Origin: Nageia nagi
Taxonomy: Eukaryota > Pinophyta
DNA length: 64,000 nt
Assembly (NCBI GenBank): GCA_050084985.1
Contig: JBITNC010000001.1
Span: forward strand, 120,032,001-120,096,000
Direction of reading: 5' to 3'
Position 1 is the first letter of the stretch, and every line of letters begins with the position of its first letter. A program made the translations under genes and the position numbers. This document shows, piece after piece, positions 45,060 to 56,891 of the stretch. Under the pieces are notes generated by a model that was given only the letters and a program-made list of their open reading frames with translations, was not told the DNA's origin and searched no databases.

Positions 45060-45753
45060 TTGGAATCATAAATACTCTAGTAATTTCGTGTGTTGAATTG
45101 ATAAGATGAACATCATTGACATCATACAAGCCTAAAATTCCTAGGGTGCTAACATCATTCCATCGATGCTAACATCATTCCAATAATACTGACATCATTT
45201 TGTCATGATAACTGAAGTGAGGAATTGAATAATCAAAATCATTTCAATTTCCATGTTCGTATTGGAAGATATTTTATCAGTTTGAGATGGTTTATCATTA
45301 GTTTATGGTTTTGTTTCTTCTATTGGAATCCATTATTCAATATTGTTGATGAGTTGTTACTGTAATTATTATTGTTAGTACCATTTAGATTATTATTAGC
45401 AAATTTTGGTGCTCCATTTATGATTTTATGAAGGTTAGAGTATTACAGAAGTAAGAAGGAGGCTTTTAGATTTTACCTTTCAATGCTACTCCATTTTCTT
45501 GCATATTTTGTAATGTTATATTGACCAATAATTTCATAGCACCATTAAATTAGATGTACTCCACACTGAGAGGAAATAGTATAAATCCTTATTGTCTCAT
45601 TGATTTTATGTGTACTATACATCTTTATTATTATATTTTAATATCTAATTTTAGTATTATGCAATATGCAAGGTTAAATATGGGTAATAAAATAAGTAAA
45701 TATGTATTTTAAGATCCAAGTAATTCATAGGCTTATGGTAATTACATATTATG
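45060..45753 (+). repeat. probable E12 5' LTR; left edge unresolved
   Basis: The right edge is near 45746 ('GGTAATTACA'), just before a primer site. 'TAGTATAAATCC' near 45577 could be a TATA box. A start at 45509 (TGTAATGTTATATTG) would pair with the end but gives only a 238-bp LTR. 'CTAACATCATTCCAT' repeats at 45150-45185. Confidence 0.4.
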
Positions 45754-45765
45754 TGGTATCAAAGC
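45754..45765 (+). promoter_or_regulatory. primer binding site of E12
   Basis: TGGTATCAAAGC, initiator methionine tRNA type, upstream of a gypsy gag. Chromoviruses often use this primer. Confidence 0.7.
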
Positions 45766-46079
45766 TAATAAACAAACTTTTATTGAGGCTTGTGAATGTA
45801 AAGTAGAAGGACTCAAAGAGAGAAATTATTTCCTTTTGATCTAGAAATTGAAAGAAGGATTAGAAGAGAAATTACATGGATGATTTGGAAGAGAGATAAT
45901 AACTCAGAATGATAAATTTTGATTTTGAGAGGAGATTTATTATGATGGAGATTAACATGGCTATAGTTATGGGCATAATTTAAGGTAGGTAGTCCAAGGA
46001 GGAGCCTCAAACACCTAACAACAATGGAAGCATAGCAGATATTGTAGGTACTTCTCATAGCATCACTTTATTACCATTC

Positions 46080-46800
46080 AAAGTATAGAAAAAAGTTGAA
46101 ATCATTTCTTTTAAAGGAGTAATTGGTTGAAACAACTTGAGGTATATTTCCAAATTCAATGTGTTTTAGATGATGTGCAAGACATTTCCTTATAAAATTA
46201 AAGTTATATGGTCATGCATTAATTTATGAGGAAATACATGTTGAATCCCTCTAATATGAAAACCATTTGTCTATCTCTTCTTAGGATGAATTCAATAATT
46301 TTTTGAGAGATCAATTCTATCCATTGGGTCATCACAATAAATAATTTAAAAAATGCTAATTATTTAGAAAATAAGGAGGATAATCCATCCAAGAATACAC
46401 TACATACTTTTGTAAACAAACAACTTTACTTAGGATTTCTCTTAAGGATCCTCAAGTTTTGATGAACTATATTATGTTGTTTAATCCTACTACTCTTGAC
46501 TAAGTAAGTGTGCAAACTCAATATTTGGAAGAAGATGGGAGGCAAAGGCAGCAATATGAAAACTCTAAGAAGAATCCAAACAATAAAGGGAATAAAGAAG
46601 GTAAAATATCTCAAGAAAAGGAAAGGGAAAACAATAAGAGAAGAAAATCACTAACACTTCAAAGAAGGAAGATGAAAGTGGGCATTGTTCACATTGTAAC
46701 AAGGATGGTCATGTGGATGATAAATGTTGGAAGCTTCAACCAAAATTACATGCATGCATTTTTCAGAGAGCTTTATATTACATGCATGCATTTTTTAAAA
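46080..46800 (+). pseudogene. chromovirus-type gypsy gag (E12)
   Basis: Retrotrans_gag pattern 'ISFKGV', 'WLKQLEVYFQIQCVLDDVQD' (46120-46180), 'EINSIHWV' and 'LRISLKDPQVLMNYI' (46435-46475), then 'MLFNPTTLD'. Open frame 46510-46827 has 'QTQYLEEDGRQRQQYENSKK'. The zinc knuckle 'HCSHCNKDGHVDDKCWKL' (about 46683-46736) is a perfect CX2CX4HX4C and typical of this clade. The gag continues as protease at 53211, after E13. Confidence 0.82.
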
Positions 46801-46966
46801 ATAAAATTACATGCATGCATTTTTTAAGAGAGCTTTATATTACATACATGCATTTTTAAAAAATAAAAAATACATGCATGCATTTTTTAAGAGAGCTTTA
46901 TAATACATACATCCATTTTTAAAAAATAAAAAATACATGTATGGATTTTTTTAGAGAGCTTTATAT
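46746..46966. repeat. CATGCATG-rich tandem repeat
   Basis: The unit 'TTACATGCATGCATTTTTYAGAGAGCTTTATA' alternates with 'TTACATGCATGCATTTTTTAAAAATAAAA', a period of about 60-65 bp, in three to four copies that decay to the right. It starts exactly at the end of the gag zinc-knuckle region. Confidence 0.8.
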
Positions 46967-46995
46967 TGAAAAAATATATATATTGTTCATTTAAA

Positions 46996-47016
46996 ATAAT
47001 AATAATAATAATAATG
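46996..47016. repeat. (ATA)n microsatellite
   Basis: Seven AAT/ATA units, then GATGAT. A similar (AAT)n stands at the matching place in the E14 leader (55378-55400). Confidence 0.8.
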
Positions 47017-47029
47017 ATGATAGTATGAG

Positions 47030-48180
47030 CTAAAGGTTGCATTAATTGCCATTTAAAGTCTAAAGTTTTTTTAGGCTAATTTGTTTTTTTTTTTTTAATT
47101 CATTATGGGCAATTTTTTTATTTGATAAATTATAATTTTACCTTTGTGCAAATTATAATAAGAGACCTTATTAATCATGAATTTAAGGGGGGAATTTATT
47201 TATTTAAATTTTATAAATGCATGGTTTAATAGTTTTTCCTAATGCATGATTATTGCTATGTGGTTAAATTTTATAAATACATGGTTTAATATTTTGTCCT
47301 AATGCATGATTATTGCTATGTGTATAAACAAAATTAAATGAATGGTTTAATATTTTGCCCAAATGCATGTGGATGGATAAAATTTCTCTTAAATATTTTT
47401 GCTTATGAATTTTTTGATGATAAATTATAAATAAGGAATTGTTTTAACTTCAATTTTTAAGTAACAAGGAGGAGAATTCCTCAATTTTTTATAATGAACC
47501 TTTGTATAGAGATCCATTAGGAGTTGTAACAAAATCCATTGAACTCTTAGGCTCATTTGTTGTTACTTAAAATTAATGAACCTTTGTAAAGAGATCCATT
47601 AAGGGTTGTAACAAAACCCATTGGACTTTTTTGCTCATACTTATGGATGATGTTGGATGTAGTTTCTTTTTTAAAGCACTTTATTTATTTTGCACATTTA
47701 CTTTATTTATAAAGTATGCAAACATTGAAAATGCTTTTCCTAAAATGATCACATGTTTGGGGAGCCATGAGGTGAGGATAAGGCAGAATAGAGCCTTTTA
47801 ATCCAACGATCCAAGTGGTGAAAAGTTTTTACTTCTTAATTACCCTTAAATCCTCTATTGGTTTAGATTTAATTCCATATAGGTGGATAGGTATGTATGT
47901 AGTGATACCACATGTATGCCCATCCATTTAGGGATTATTCTGATAACTTAAAAGAAAAATTAAAAACTTAATCAAGATAATTAATTTTTTTGATTCAACA
48001 TACGTCACAACCTTGGAAAATAGTTAGTACTTCTCCTTGTAAGAGTATATTGCTATCCAAGGAGAACTAGTAGGATCTAAGATCTAGGTGAAAGCCTAAT
48101 TTATAAGAAAATAACCTCAATTATACTCTCCCCTGAGTGATATTTGGTGATGATAAAATGTTGGATATATGGATATCTGA
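47030..48180 (+). other. E13 5' leader with conserved block
   Basis: Non-coding. 47460-47640 holds two ~82-bp tandem copies of 'AATGAACCTTTGTA(A/T)AGAGATCCATTA', also doubled in E14 (56040-56180). 'AAGGAGGAGAATTCCTC' (47470) contains the inverted repeat GAGGA/TCCTC. 47725-48135 is the conserved ~450-bp block, with its stem TTCTCCTTG (48031-48039) and CAAGGAGAA (48058-48066). Confidence 0.78.
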
Positions 48181-49285
48181 TTATGCACATGTTGATTATG
48201 TTTTCTCATGTAAAGATTAATTTTACAATAATGATGCAAATATTTTTACAAATGATCATTTTTTTTATAGATTATGATGAAAATATGCACATTAGTTTAT
48301 ATAATTATGATGTTTTTCTTGTATCCTTGGTTGAATGAAAATTCTTGCTAAATAATGATAGTGCACTTGTTGATATCCATAGTTGCAAATTTTGATGGAG
48401 TAGTTAAAAAGTTTAGCCTTCTCCATAGTTGCAAATTTTGATGTAGTAATTAAAGATTCTCCCTTCTCTATGGTTGAAATTTGATGGAGTGGTTAAAAAA
48501 GGTTCACCCTTCTCCATGGTTGAAATTTTATGGAATGGTTAAAAAGATTTTCCCTTCTCCATGGTTAAAAATTTGATGGAGTGGTTAAAAAGGTTCATTC
48601 TTCACCATGGTTGAAAATTTGATGGCATGGTTAAAAAGGTTCATCCTTCTTCATGGTTGAAAATTTGTTGGAGTGGTTAAAAAGGTTCACCCTTCTCTAT
48701 GGTTGAAAATTTGATGGAGTGGTTAAAAAGGATCACCCTTCTCCATGGTTAAAAATTTGATGGAGTGGTTAAAAAGGTTCACCCTTATTTATAATTGAAA
48801 AGATTTGCCTAATGCCACTTTAGTTCTATTAGTAAGAAGTTTATCCATTATGGATAAATGACAATTTACTTCTATTAATGGGAAGTGTATTTATGCATTG
48901 ATGGAAATTGAATCCTTGTTAATAGATTAATGCTATCTTCATCCATCATTTGCATCTTGACTAGTAGCATAGTTAAGTTGGTATTATTTATGATTTGTAC
49001 ATCTCTATAAAAAAGTTGACTTATGGCTTTCTATATTTAAGATGTCATAGTTAATTAAATATTATCTTATGGCATATTAAATAAGGTACTTATTTTAAGG
49101 CTTTTGTATAGCTTCTAATCTTGTGATCAAAATGCCTTAGTGATTGATTTATATATTTGAAACTTCCCTCACGAATGGTGCATTAGTTGTTAGAGATAAT
49201 TTAAGGACTATGAGTTTGGAATTTGGTAAAGGTAATTTGTTTAAATTTTCTAAAAATATGCTTAACCATATTTTAGATAAATAAT
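48181..49285. other. region in place of gag and protease (E13), no gene seen
   Basis: Where E4 and E14 carry gag, protease and the start of integrase, E13 has AT-rich DNA without coding signal. 48377-48790 is a minisatellite. A trace of the pre-integrase 'LNHI' may exist at 49263. The open frame 48144-48338 has no known motif. Confidence 0.55.
48377..48790. repeat. 46-bp minisatellite, 9 copies
   Basis: The unit is CCATGGTTGAAAATTTGATG then GAGTGGTTAAAAAGGTTCACCCTTCT. Nine head-to-tail copies of 45-46 bp, the first two more diverged. Each unit contains CTCCAT...ATGGAG arms that could pair. Confidence 0.92.
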
Positions 49286-49289
49286 TTTT

Positions 49290-50120
49290 TATGATAACCT
49301 ATATATTTGAGAAAGATAAGGCAAACAACTAATACTAAATCTTTTCAGCTTGTGCATTCAGATTTGATGGATTTATTTCTAACTAAGTCACTTAGGGGAG
49401 CATCTTATGTCTTAACCTTCATTAATGACTTCAGCAGGAGGATATTTGGTTATCTTCTAGATCACAAGGATCAAACCTTTGATAGGTTCAATGATTTCAA
49501 AGCTTTGATTGAAAAATAGTTTGAATTCAAAATCAAGATGTTGAGATCTGATAATAGGGGTGAATATAATAGCAATGAATTCAATTATTTTTGTAGTAAG
49601 TATGGAATCAAGAGGTAGTTTACGATTCCTTACACTCTTTAGTAGAATGGTATAGTTGAAATAAAAAATAGGACCATTCAGGAAATGGCAAGATGTATGT
49701 TGGGAGATCTTCCTATCTTCTTATGGGGTGAAGCTATAAATAATGTGATCTACATATTAAATAGATGTCCTACAAAAGTAGTTGAAGGTAAAACTCTATA
49801 TGAGGCATGGATAAGAATGAAACTTAACATCTCACACTTCAAATTCTTTGTTTATGATGCTTATGCCTTTGTTACTCATAAGAAAAGAAAGAAGTTGGAT
49901 AAGAGATACAAAAAGTGTATTTTTGTAGGCTATGATAATCAACATAAAGGCTACAAGCTATACCAACCTTCCTCTAGAGAAGTCTTTATGTCAAGGTATG
50001 TAAAGTTCAATGAACTTCCTAAAGGGTTTGCTTATTATGAAAACTTAGATGAGGGTGATGATTCTTCTATTACACTTAACTCGATGGATGTCAATGTGGA
50101 TATGTCATCTAAGTAATAAA
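49290..50120 (+). pseudogene. copia integrase (E13)
   Basis: The core has 'LVHSDLMDLFLTKSLRGAS' (first Asp), 'LTFINDFSRRIFGYL' and 'MLRSDNRGEYNSNEF' (second Asp kept, next Gly changed to Arg). 'MARCMLGDLPIFLWGEAIN' (49685-49745) carries the final catalytic stretch region. The C-terminal part is open to 50116 with 'CIFVGYDNQHKGYKLYQP'. Stops at 49519, 49616 and 49641. Confidence 0.9.
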
Positions 50121-50139
50121 ACTCTCCAACACAAAGGAT

Positions 50140-50960
50140 AATAAGAAGTATGACCATTAATAAATCCTTATTTATCAAAATTGATAGCAAGAATAAGCTC
50201 TCATCCTTTAAGGAAGCTTCAAAGCATGAGTATTGGTTGAATGCAATGAATGTGGAGTATGAGGCTCTAATGAAGAATTAAACTTGAGCTTTGGTTCTTT
50301 ATCCAAATGAACAAAATATGATTGGTAATAAATAGATTTATAAGGTCAAATATAACTCAATTGGTGAGATTTAAAAATACAAAGCAAGGTTAGTAGCCAA
50401 GGGTTTTTGCTCAAAAATACGAAGTTGATTATGAGCAAACCTTTGCTTCAAGGAAAAAATGCCTACTATCAGGGTAATGCTTATTCTTTCAGCAAATCAG
50501 GGATTAAAAATTTTTCAACTTGATGTCAAGAGTGCTTTTCTCAATGGTGACTTATATGTGGAAATCTACAGGAGCCAACTAGAAGGGTTTATTGTGGAAT
50601 GTAAATAATCTTTTATTTGCAAGTTAAAGAAGTATTTGTATAGACTTCAGCAAGCACCTTGGGCCTGGTACAAAATAAATTTCAAGATTCTTTGAGGATA
50701 TTGGATTTTTTAAATGCTTCTCTAACACAAATTTTTATGTGCTCAACCAAGGATAAGACTTGATCTTGATTCTTCTTTATATGGATGATCTGTTGATTAC
50801 ATGGAATAATATAGTCTACATATAAGAGTGCATATCCAAACTCAAGGTAACTTTTGAAATAAAAGATTTTGGTCTATTACACTACTACCTTGGTATGCAA
50901 GTGTACCAATAGAAGAATTGTACTTATCTTAGTCAATCCAAGTATATTTCATATATCTTG
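50140..50960 (+). pseudogene. copia reverse transcriptase (E13)
   Basis: 'KARLVAKGF' (50383-50410) is followed by a one-base insertion, then 'IFQLDVKSAFLNGDL' (50510-50555), 'CKLKKYLYRLQQAPWAWYK' (50618-50670) and 'LLYMDDLLIT' (50770-50800), where YVDD has become YMDD. Several stops. Confidence 0.88.
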
Positions 50961-51720
50961 CAAAATTTTAGAATGGAGGAGTGCAAACCTATTGCAATCT
51001 TAGTCTCTCTTGGAATCACTTTATCTCTTAGTTCCAACTCTCAGTTGGTAGATGTTATAGCTTACATGAAACTAATTGGTAGTCTTCTTTATTTAACTAT
51101 ATCTAGGCTAGATATTGCCTTTTTCATGAATTTGATGGCTTATTTTATGTAAAAGTCATATTTTTAGCACCTCAATGCAGTTAAGCAAATTTTGAGGTAT
51201 GTTGTGGGCACTAAGGATATTTATCTCAAGTATGACAAGTTGCCCTCATTTATTCTCTTAATATTCTCATACTTTGACTATGGGGGAGACAAATATGATA
51301 GAAAATCAACCTATACTTATGTGTTATCTCTTAGGCTTCCAAGAAGCAACCTACTATTGCTCTCTCCACCACAGAGGCTAAATATCATGCAATATTAGTT
51401 GTAGCCTAAGAAGTCGTTCGGTTGAGGCATATTCTAAAAGAAATTAGGTATAAGCAAGTTTTTTCATCTTAAATTTATTCAAATAATCAGTCAAATATTA
51501 TTTTAACAAAGAATCTCATTTCCCATTAGAGAACAAAGTAGGTAGAAATCCAAGCTCACTTCATCAGAGAGAAGGTTCTGGATGATGTTCTACACTTATA
51601 GTATTGTCCATCAATCTTAAACTCTAATGATTTATTCACCAAGACTTGAAGCCCAGTTCTCTAAGCTGATGGATTCTATTGGGTTGGTGAAGTTGCCCTC
51701 AAAAAGGGAGTAAAGGTTGA
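50961..51720 (+). pseudogene. copia RNase H (E13)
   Basis: 'SLLYLTISRLDIAF' (51080-51120), 'YVVGTKDIYLKY' (51195-51230), 'YGGDKYDRKSTYTYV', 'ALSTTEAKYHAILVVA' (51358-51405) and 'HFIREKVLDDVLHL' (51560-51600) give the RNase H order. A short deletion follows 'TYTYV' (51320), where 'FSIGxGAIS' is lost. Confidence 0.88.
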
Positions 51721-52754
51721 ATTCTTGTTGAATCCATTATAACTACTTCCTTCTTAATAAAGTTGTTGAGCACTTTATTTTATTTGTATACCTTGTTTAT
51801 ACATTATTTTTTGATGGCTATAAGTAATTTCTTAGCATATTAGTGATGTATTATAGTGCATCATAAATCCAAACACATTATATCATGGAGAAAGTTTTGA
51901 TGGAACAACTACAACTCTATTCATTTGACTTTGACTCTCCTGGTTTCTTCACTAGATCACTTTAGAAACTTTGTTGTGCATACTTTAAAAGTTTATTATG
52001 ATTTTGTGAAGTTGTTCTCAAGGGAGAGTAAAATTTGAATTCTTATGTTGAATTCATGTTTATGATGAAAACTTCATCCCTAAGAGGATATTTTGTTGTA
52101 TAGTGTTGATATTAAATGTACACATTTATGGTTAGTTTGCTTTGTGTGAGGAACTCATGGTATATTTTTGTTTTCTATAATCACTTTGTGAAGAATTAGT
52201 ATGTGGTTATTGGCACTATTTGGTTATCCATATATGAGTAATTGATATGTTCATATGATCTTTTTTTATTATTGATCAACATATATTTATAATATACAAC
52301 AGATGACTATGAGTATTGGCTTGGCATCTTTGTGATGACTTATAGTGCATCATTGATCAATTTATGGATGGTATTACTTAGTTCATTTATCTTATGATTG
52401 ATATAAATATTTTATATGATGCATCTAAATGATCTTCTTTATGAGCTACTTGTAGCTTGTACATTTCATCTTGAGATTGCAAGTTACTTAGTTTGGGTGG
52501 TAGGCTCATGAAGGCTCACTTGTGAACTCAATGTTGATCGAATACACTTTACAATAAAACTAATTATGGTTAATGATTGTATTGTAAACTATTTTGTAAA
52601 ATGGTATTGTAATGAGTCTCAAACTAAGATCTTGTTTATTTCTTAAAGATGTAAAAGTTCTTATCTCCACTTGTATCTCTATGGAGGAGAACTCTCTCTT
52701 ACACTTTATTTTTTCTTTTTCTATGCTTTATTCTAATATTACATTAAAAAAAAG
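51721..52754 (+). other. E13 3' untranslated region
   Basis: About 1 kb, no gene. It shares 'GTTGAATTCATGTTTATGATGA', 'TTGGTTATCCATATATGAG' and 'TGTATCTCTATGGAGGAGAACTC' with E4 and E14. The purine tract before the 3' LTR has decayed to AAAAAAAAG. Confidence 0.75.
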
Positions 52755-53210
52755 TGTTATAATTTGTAATGTAATATTGTGTAATATTTATTTTTAATAT
52801 AAATTTATTTAATACTTAAAGTATCTTTAGATACCTTAAAATATTAAGGGAATAAAAATAGGAAAGAGATTAAATATAGAAATATCTTTAACTTTACCCT
52901 TGGGTTAAATGAAGGTTAAAAAGTGTGTTTCTTCTTATAAATAGAGAGGTATCCTCTCTCTCATATTTACAATTTTAGAAGCAAATTTTGCTATAGGTTT
53001 AGGGTTTAGAGAGAGGAGAAATTCTGTAAGAGAGGTTCTTGAGAATAATATCTTAATTAGTGGATGTGCTCCCAAGGAGGGAGGAACCACTTTATATATT
53101 ATGTTCATTGTGAGATTGGTTTGTGTTATTGGTCTATTTGTTGATGTTGTGAGTCCCTTCTTGAGATCTTGGAAGACTAAGAATTAATTCAAAAAGGGTT
53201 AATTTCATCA
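52755..53210 (+). repeat. E13 3' LTR, 456 bp
   Basis: Starts TGTTATAATTTGTAATG, ends GGGTTAATTTCATCA. TATA box TATAAATAG at 52936-52944. Clearly related to the E14 LTR ('CTCCCAAGGAGGGAGGAACC'). Confidence 0.88.
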
Positions 53211-53940
53211 AATTGTACCCATACAAGAAGAAGAAGGATGCAATAGTCGCTAAGAGTGAGGATGTTGAGGGTAGTGCAAATGTTGATGATACACTTAAAT
53301 GTGCAATAGTCCAAAAGCATATTGAGGAGAAAAAGACTCAATTATTCCATATAAATATCTAAATAAAGAAAAAAAATATTGATTCCATCATGTTTTTAGG
53401 TTCTCAAGCAAATCTTATTGCAGAAAGTTTATTACAAAAGTTGGTATTGAATACTGAAAATAATCCTTAGCCATATCATCTAGTTTGGATTCATAATGAT
53501 GCCAAATTATAAATCACTAAGCAATGTAAGTTGAATTTTTCTATTAAGCCAATTACCTTAATAAAATAGTTTTAGATGTGGTGCATCTTGATATTTGTGG
53601 TGTAGTTTTTAATGATTCTAACTCGTGGGGAAAAGATGCCATATAATTTAGGAGAAAGAATCAACATAGACTAATTAATGATAGGAAATCCTATATTATT
53701 CATGCCCATGAGAGTATGAAAAATATGTCTTTGGTTACAACTAGCTAGGTGAAATGAATAATAAATGTAAGTAAGAATTTTGTGCTACTCATGGTAAGAG
53801 ATGTAAAGAATGGATCAATGAGATGTACAATATCGATGTCATTTTCTTTTGAATCCAAAACACATCACCATTAAGTCATGAGGATCATATACGAATACTT
53901 GTTTAAGAGTTTTAGATTGTATTTGTTGAGCCATGAGGAC
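53211..53940 (+). pseudogene. gypsy protease (E12)
   Basis: Continues E12 to the right of E13. 'DVEGSANVDDTLKCAIVQKH' (53262-53320) is the linker of this clade. 'MFLGSQANLIAESLLQKLVL' (53388-53448) is the protease, whose catalytic Asp-Ser is lost (usually FDSGSQANL). Then 'VVHLDICGVVFNDSNSWGKD' (53577-53640), 'FRRKNQHRLINDRKSYII'. No intact active site remains. Confidence 0.82.
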
Positions 53941-54109
53941 TACCACCTATGCAAGAAATTCAAAGTGAAATCCAATCATTACCTAAGTCATATCTTACTA
54001 ACATAGGATTATATAGGCAATCCATTTTGGAATAAGAGGAGATAAAGAGACAAATTTAAGAACTAGTTGATTAGGATGTGATCAAGATTAGTACATCTCC
54101 ATGTAATTT
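53941..54109 (+). pseudogene. gypsy reverse transcriptase N-terminus (E12)
   Basis: 'LPPMQEIQSEIQSLPKSYLT' (53940-54000), 'NIGLYRQSIL', 'EEIKRQI' and 'KISTSPC' (54085-54104) are the start of the RT. It is cut by E14 and resumes at 62226 with 'LIILMPKKDR'. Confidence 0.88.
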
Positions 54110-54441
54110 TGTTAGAATTTATTAGAAAAGATGTTAATTATAGAGTGGGTTTCTTCTTATAAAAAGAGAAGAACCCTCCCCTTCTCTAGTTACACAATTG
54201 TAATGCAAGCTTTGCTATAGGTTTAGAGTGTGAGAGAGAGATAAAAGATTTTGTAAGAGAGGTCCTTGAGAATAAGAAGATCATAGTTAGTAGATGTACT
54301 CCCAAGGAGGGAGGAACCACTTTATATCTTATGTTGTTTGTGTGATTGGCATTAGTTATTGTGTTATTGTCTTGATGTTGAAAGTGCCTTCTTGAGATCT
54401 TAGGAGATAAGAAGTTAATTCAAAAAGGATTAATTTATTTA
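54110..54441 (+). repeat. E14 5' LTR, 332 bp with U3 deletion
   Basis: Starts TGTTAGAATTT, ends TAATTTATTTA (final CA lost). About 115 bp present in the 3' LTR after 'TGTTAGAATTT' is missing. TATA box TATAAAAAG at 54159-54167. Confidence 0.88.
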
Positions 54442-54443
54442 AA

Positions 54444-54455
54444 TGGTATCCAAGC
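54444..54455 (+). promoter_or_regulatory. primer binding site of E14
   Basis: TGGTATCCAAGC, two bases after the LTR; one or two changes from the initiator methionine tRNA type. Confidence 0.8.
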
Positions 54456-56891
54456 TTTTCTTGGAGGCTCCTCTTCAACATATTTGATGGTCCTTTCTAC
54501 CTCTTTCTCCATCTACTTTGTTGAGGTAAAAAGGTTTGAAGGTATAATCTCCTACCTCTTCGTTGTCAAATTTTGTTTTTATTACTAACCTTTATGGTTC
54601 CATGATGATGAGGTTAAGTCTAAAAAAATTTGGTTAAAGTAAATATATCATTATACTAACATGTTAGTTTAATCTAATGTTATTGCTATGCATTATTTTA
54701 GTTTGTTAAGTTGCAAATTTTAAAGTAAAATTACCTAATGTATAGCAATAATAGGTAAGTTTTGAGTAAATTTACTTAAATTTAGCAATAATAAGTTTTT
54801 TAAAGCTTAAATTTGCAAGTTTATACTTAATGTAAAATTGGGTAAAATCTTTGTAATTTTTTTACTATATTGTTATTATTGCAAAATTTTACTATTGCTA
54901 GTATGCTTGTAAAATTTTTACAGTTTTTTTTGCTTAAATTGTATTTTTTACAATTTTTATAAAATAAATTTTTTATATATATTATTAAAAAAATATTTTT
55001 TTATTTTTCTATCTTTTATATTAAAAAACCAATTTTATTTATTTATTTTATTTTTATATATAAAAAAATTATATATTAAATAAAAAATGTGTTTATTTAA
55101 AAAACATAAAAAATGATGGTGCACGACCTTCAATGTGGGGCATGCAATTGCCCAAGGTGGCATGAAGCGCCAAGGGGTGCGCTGACCCCAAGGGGGCATG
55201 CTGTCCCAAAGGGCATGCTAACCTTAAGGGGCACACAGCCCCAAGGGTGCGTAGTCCTTGAGGGGAGCATGGTTTCCCAAGGGAGCGTGTAGTTCTCGAG
55301 GGAGAGCGACCACCTAAGGGTGCACACTATCCCCAAGGGGTCTATCCCCTTTTTTTAAATTAAAACAAAAAATTAATAATTAATAATAATAATAATAAAA
55401 TATATATATTAGTTTATTTATATTTAAAATAATATAAACATAAATAAACTATATACATTATGTATATATATATATATATAAACAGATTTTTTAAGGGAAG
55501 ATTTTTTTTGTTGTTTTTACTTCTCTTTAAAACAATCTTATTTTAGAAAGGTGTAAACTCTCTATTTTTAGTCTAATTTTTATTATTATTATGGGCAATT
55601 TTTTTTATCCTGGTAGTTATTTATTTGCTAATATTATCTTTTTACATTATGTGCAAGTTATTTTAGGAATTTTTTTTAGCATGCCATTAAGATAAAGGTG
55701 GATTAATTATGCATAATTTAGTAATTTTATGCATGGATTAGTGTTAATTAATTATGCATGAATGGATTAATGCTATGTATGCATAGATTAATGTTCTTTT
55801 GTATTAATGCATATTTATTGCTCACATGTGGGTGGATAATTTTTGCATTATTTTTTGTCCTAATGCATATGCTAAATGGATAAATTTTTTAATGCATGGT
55901 TTATTATTTTGACTTTATGCATGTAGTTGGATAAAATTCACTTAAATACTTACTTATGAATGCAATGTTAAATTGAAAATAAGGAATTATTTTAAATATT
56001 TTTTTTAAATAACAAGGAGGAGAATTCCTCATTTTTGATAATGAACCTTTGTAAAGAAATCCATTAGGGGTTGTGACAAAACCCATTGGACTCTTAGGCT
56101 CATTTGTTATTACTTAAAATTAATAAACTTTTGTAAAGAGATCGATTAGGGGTTGTAACAAAACCCATTGAACTCTTTGGTTCACTTATGGATGATGTGG
56201 GATGTAGTTTCGTTTTCAAAGCACTTTATTTATTTTGCACTTTTACTTTATATGCAAAGTACATAAACATTGAAAATTACTTCCCCCTAAAATGAACACA
56301 TCTGCATGATTTTTTTTGTAACATGACTTGTCTAGGGAGCCATAAGGTGAGGATAATGTAGATTGAAGCATTTTTAATTCGATGATCCAAGTGGTGAAAA
56401 TTCTATACTTATTAATTACCCTTAAGTCTTCTATTGGTGTGAATTTAACTCCATATAGGTAGACAAGCATATGTGTAGTGATACCACATGTCCACCCATC
56501 CATTTAGGGATTATCCTGATAACTTAGGAGGAAAATTGAAAACATAATCAAAATAATTAATTTAGTCGATACAACATACATCACAACCTTAGAAAATAGC
56601 TCGTACTTCTCCTTGTGAGAGTATATCATTACCTAAGGAGAACTGGTTGAGGATTGGTTGTACTTAGGCTCCTTGAGGGCATCCAAGTGAAGGCCTAATT
56701 TTGATAAGAAAATAAGCCTCAACTTCTCCCTCTCTTCGGTTATATTTGGTGATAAAGATGTTGGATGTATGTTATTATTCTTGTTAATAATTTAAGCATT
56801 TGATTTGTTGGTTATTTTTTAAATATGTATTTATTTTTAAATGCAACATGTATGCTTACTTTGTTTATCTCCTTCATATTATTTTGTAGCA
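54456..56891 (+). other. E14 5' leader, 2.4 kb, non-coding
   Basis: AT-rich with an abrupt GC-rich minisatellite (55130-55350), (AAT)n at 55378-55400 and (TA)n at 55463-55482. 56040-56180 has the doubled ~82-bp 'AACCTTTGTAAAGA' unit. 56270-56730 is the conserved leader block, with the stem TTCTCCTTG (56607-56615) and TAAGGAGAA (56634-56642). No gene. Confidence 0.75.
55130..55350. repeat. GC-rich ~18-bp repeat, about 12 copies
   Basis: Degenerate unit CCCCAAGGGG + CATGCTGT, 17-20 bp long. It stands out sharply from the surrounding A/T tracts. CCCNAAGGG cores can fold on themselves. Not seen in the E4 or E13 leaders. Confidence 0.85.

Larger units (their letters stand above)
46990..53210 (+). 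mobile_element. E13: Ty1/copia element, 5' LTR missing
   Basis: Same family as E14. Leader, integrase, RT, RNase H, long 3' region and 3' LTR are present. The 5' LTR and primer site are absent, and gag and protease are replaced by unrelated sequence including a 46-bp minisatellite. It lies between the gag and protease of E12. The left border is approximate because no LTR marks it. Confidence 0.85.

Noticed and set aside
48377-48790. CRISPR-like array
   Set aside because: Units are directly adjacent and diverged with no unique spacers; plant DNA. It is a minisatellite.
55130-55336. 68-codon open frame on the minus strand
   Set aside because: Translation of the 18-bp GC-rich repeat; no homology.
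56825-56891. Upstream Met start for the E14 gag open frame
   Set aside because: The aligned E4 and E14 gags share a start at 9644 and 56892; the earlier Met joins only through a frameshift.
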